NCBI GenBank assembly: GCA_950063125.1
Contig: CATLZI010000087.1
Location: 1 to 8,053 of the forward strand
Source of the DNA: an uncultured Porticoccus sp.
Lineage (GTDB): Bacteria > Pseudomonadota > Gammaproteobacteria > Pseudomonadales > Porticoccaceae
Reading direction: 5' to 3'
Length of the DNA stretch: 8,053 bases
Made by a program: the position numbers and the translations under genes. The notes below the pieces were generated by a model. It did no database searches, was not told the origin of the DNA, and was given only the letters and a program-made list of their open reading frames with translations. Positions 5,734 through 8,053 of this stretch are shown piece after piece (position 1 is the stretch's first letter; each line of letters begins with the position of its first letter).

Positions 5734-7042
5734 GGGTCAGCCTGAAAATGACCGGACTTAACAATAGCAGGCCGATGAGATTAGGTACGGCCATCATGCC
5801 GTTAAGTGTATCGGCAATACTCCACACCAGGCTCAGCTGCGATGTCGCACCCACAAATACCGCGACAACCCAGACTATGCGAAACGGCACAATAACATTG
5901 ATGCCAAAGAGGTACTCGGCACAGCGCTCACCATAATAGCTCCAGCCCAGGATCGTGGTAAAAGCAAACAAGGCCAGACTGATGGCAACCCCTTTGTCAC
6001 CATGGGGCACCACGCTACTAAAAGCGAATGCAGTGAGCGCAGCACCCTGCTCGCCACTGTTCCAGGCACCCGTCAGAATCAACACCAAACCTGTCATCGT
6101 GCAAATCACGATAGTGTCAATAAAGGTACCCAGCATAGCAATGGTACCCTGGCGAACCGGACTGTTGGTTTCAGCCGCTGCATGGGCAATGGGGGCGCTC
6201 CCCAAACCCGCCTCGTTAGAAAATATACCGCGAGCCACCCCCATACGCAGTGCCAGCATAATGGTCGCCCCGGCAAAACCACCCCCTGCAGCCACCGGTG
6301 AAAAAGCGCTTTTTACCACCAGCACCAAGGTTTCGGGGACCTCACCAATGTTAATCATCAATATGATCCCTGTAACCAGAAGATAAAGGATCGTCATGAA
6401 AGGCACCAGTTTTCCGGCTACTTGCGCAATTCGTTGAATACCACCGAGTAATACCAGACCCACCAGGACAGTCATTACGGCACCGGTAAGCTGTTCTGGT
6501 ACCGCAAAACTGCTGTGCAATGCATCCGCCACCGAGTTCGCTTGAACAGTATTGCCAATCCCAAACCCGGCGAGGGTGCCAAAAACCGCAAACAATAACC
6601 CCAACCACGCCCACTTTGGACCCAATCCATTGCGGATGTAGTACATTGGCCCACCGACTTTCCTCCCTCGTTTGTCCGTTTCACGATAGTGCACCGCCAA
6701 TACAGCTTCACTGTACTTGGTGGCCATTCCCAGCAAGGCAGTACACCACATCCAGAAGAGCGCCCCGGGGCCACCGATACTGACAGCCGTGGCAACACCG
6801 ACAATATTGCCGGTTCCAATCGTAGCTGATAGCGATGTCATCAGCGCATTGAAGGGGCTGATATCCCCATCGCCGCTACCCTTTCTCCCAATGAATAATT
6901 GCCGGAAACCGTAGCCTATTTTTCGTATTGGCAGCCCGCCCAGACCAACCGTCAAATAGAGGCCCGTGCCGAGGATAAGGCACAGCATCACTGGCCCCCA
7001 CACAAAACCGTTGATGCTATTGACGACAGCTTGCAGAGTCAT
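5714..7042 (-). CDS. sodium:alanine symporter (AGCS) family amino-acid transporter
   Basis: A 442-residue polytopic inner-membrane protein of the alanine/glycine:cation symporter family (PF01235), which uses sodium or proton gradients to import L- and D-alanine, glycine and related small amino acids. The family signature GGPGALFWMW lies at residues 90-99. Other conserved blocks are ATIGTGNIVGVATA (73-86), KYSEAVLAVHYR (109-120), GGPMYYIRNGLG (130-141) and RGIFSNEAGLGSAPIAHAAAET in the second half. About ten hydrophobic segments can be seen. The ATG at 7042 is preceded by a modest AGGCGA site. It lies 14 bp downstream of the desulfhydrase gene on the same strand, so the two are almost certainly one operon. 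That pairing suggests a substrate such as D-cysteine, D-alanine or D-serine, but the sequence cannot show substrate choice. Length is normal for the family. Confidence 0.93.
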   Translation of the reverse strand: MTLQAVVNSINGFVWGPVMLCLILGTGLYLTVGLGGLPIRKIGYGFRQLFIGRKGSGDGDISPFNALMTSLSATIGTGNIVGVATAVSIGGPGALFWMWCTALLGMATKYSEAVLAVHYRETDKRGRKVGGPMYYIRNGLGPKWAWLGLLFAVFGTLAGFGIGNTVQANSVADALHSSFAVPEQLTGAVMTVLVGLVLLGGIQRIAQVAGKLVPFMTILYLLVTGIILMINIGEVPETLVLVVKSAFSPVAAGGGFAGATIMLALRMGVARGIFSNEAGLGSAPIAHAAAETNSPVRQGTIAMLGTFIDTIVICTMTGLVLILTGAWNSGEQGAALTAFAFSSVVPHGDKGVAISLALFAFTTILGWSYYGERCAEYLFGINVIVPFRIVWVVAVFVGATSQLSLVWSIADTLNGMMAVPNLIGLLLLSPVIFRLTREYFDR

Positions 7043-7056
7043 GGATTCGCCTAATG

Positions 7057-8053
7057 TCAGTCAATCAAACCTGACGCTGAAGATTTAAGCTGAATGCCCA
7101 GTTCATCGCGCTGGGCATACAGACCAAACAGACCACCAGTATGAATAAATACAATATCCGAGGCGTCCTGAAACGCCCCTGCCTTGATTTCCTCAACCAG
7201 GCCGTAAAACGCCTTACCGGTATAGACCGGATCGAGTATCAGTCCCTCAAGCGAGGCCATGTGACGGATCGTGGCGAAGACCTCTGCCGTTGCCCGGCCA
7301 TAGCCGGGACCGATATAACGATCGTTGACCTGAATAGCCACTTGTGTCATGTCCACAGATGTACCGTAACGTCTCGTCCAGTCACTGATATCTTCTCTGA
7401 TCTTGTTATGAAAATACGCGGCATCATCACAAACGGCAAATCCCACCACAGGTATGTCCAACTGGGATAGGTGGCAACCCAGTGTCAGACCTGCCTGTGT
7501 ACCCCCAGACCCTGTTGCACAGACAATAGCATCCGGCTTGATCTCGAGCTCCCTGAATTGGCATGCCAGCTCACTGACAGAGTGCAGATAACCCCAAATG
7601 CCAATACCGTCACTGGCACCCGTGGGGATGACAAATGGCTTGCGACCCCGACTACGATAGAAATCAAGCCAGTGGTCAATCAACTCAGGCAAGTGTTGAT
7701 ATTGGTTCTGTGGATAACAGCTGATTTCTGCCCCGACCAGACTGTCCAACAGTAAATTGCCATCGGGTGGCCGCTCGGGCAGCTCACCCCTGAGAATCAG
7801 GTGCACCTTTAAACCCAGCTGTGCACCCAAAACAGCCGTCGCTCTGCAATGATTGGACTGTAGACCGCCACTGGTAAGCAGCGTATCAGCGCCCTCTGCT
7901 ATTGCCCGGGCCAGAACAAATTCGAGTTTTCTGACTTTGTTGCCACTGACGGCACAACCAGTGAGGTCATCGCGTTTAACCCAGATTCTCGGACCGGCCA
8001 ATTCAGTGGATAACCGCGGCAAAAACTGGAGCGGCGTAGGCAGCTGCGCAAGA
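7057..8053 (-). CDS. dcyD: D-cysteine desulfhydrase-like PLP enzyme (5' end beyond the window)
   Basis: A fold-type II PLP enzyme of the ACC deaminase / D-cysteine desulfhydrase family. The expected reaction is D-cysteine to pyruvate, ammonia and sulfide. An internal TTG at 8022 could be mistaken for the start. The frame stays open to the right edge and encodes LAQLPTPLQFLPRLS, which matches the family N-terminus, so the true start lies outside; 331 residues are visible and probably 10-15 are missing. The PLP lysine is in VSGNKVRKLEF (codon 7938-7936), followed by GGLQSNHCRATA, TGASDGIGIWGY, the phosphate-binding loop ATGSGGTQAGL and DPVYTGKA. Threonine after the tyrosine of VYTGKA (ACC deaminases have glutamate) and HTGG rather than HLGG near the C-terminus favour desulfhydrase over ACC deaminase. 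It is upstream partner of the AGCS transporter gene. It could detoxify D-cysteine or use it as a sulfur source. Confidence 0.88.
   Translation of the reverse strand, partial: LAQLPTPLQFLPRLSTELAGPRIWVKRDDLTGCAVSGNKVRKLEFVLARAIAEGADTLLTSGGLQSNHCRATAVLGAQLGLKVHLILRGELPERPPDGNLLLDSLVGAEISCYPQNQYQHLPELIDHWLDFYRSRGRKPFVIPTGASDGIGIWGYLHSVSELACQFRELEIKPDAIVCATGSGGTQAGLTLGCHLSQLDIPVVGFAVCDDAAYFHNKIREDISDWTRRYGTSVDMTQVAIQVNDRYIGPGYGRATAEVFATIRHMASLEGLILDPVYTGKAFYGLVEEIKAGAFQDASDIVFIHTGGLFGLYAQRDELGIQLKSSASGLID

Overview
The window looks like a chromosomal segment of a marine-type gammaproteobacterium related to the Pseudomonas/Oceanospirillales/Cellvibrionales assemblage. ThrH and CysB align over their full length with the Pseudomonas and enterobacterial proteins, and the thrH - cysH - cysB neighbourhood is one I recall from Pseudomonas. 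Base composition is moderate and coding density is high. I see no tRNA, rRNA, CRISPR array, insertion sequence or phage gene. All calls rest on reading the sequence and on remembered family features; no database was searched.

Layout. On the minus strand at the left is thrH (phosphoserine phosphatase / homoserine phosphotransferase, GTG start). A 251-bp divergent spacer follows, then a plus-strand pair: cysH (4Fe-4S adenylylsulfate reductase) and, 14 bp later, a 111-residue thioredoxin/glutaredoxin-like protein with a CRKC motif. Convergent to this pair is cysB, the LysR-type master regulator of cysteine biosynthesis. Divergent from cysB is a TauE/SafE-family membrane permease. Its start is best placed at a GTG (3167) downstream of a probable promoter that overlaps a TTATTCC..GAATA inverted motif. 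Five bases beyond the permease, on the minus strand, is a cytosolic 5'-nucleotidase of the cN-I (PF06189) type. A 302-bp divergent spacer without a convincing gene follows, then a DUF411/CopG-like lipoprotein with a CGCC motif. Finally, on the minus strand, a D-cysteine desulfhydrase-like PLP enzyme (5' end cut by the window edge) and a sodium:alanine symporter family transporter form a two-gene operon.

How the genes work together. Most of the window is about sulfur. CysH reduces APS to sulfite and AMP, and the small redox protein beside it is a natural candidate to re-reduce CysH. CysB senses N-acetylserine/sulfide status. The TauE/SafE permease could move sulfite or another sulfur anion across the inner membrane. 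The desulfhydrase releases sulfide from D-cysteine, possibly brought in by the adjacent AGCS transporter. ThrH touches the serine branch that supplies the cysteine carbon skeleton. The cN-I nucleotidase could dispose of the AMP that CysH releases. These links are inferences from gene order and family knowledge. I did not find a clearly new multi-gene system; the best leads are the CysH-redox partner pair, the putative CysB-controlled permease promoter, the orphan lipoprotein CopG and the eukaryote-like nucleotidase.
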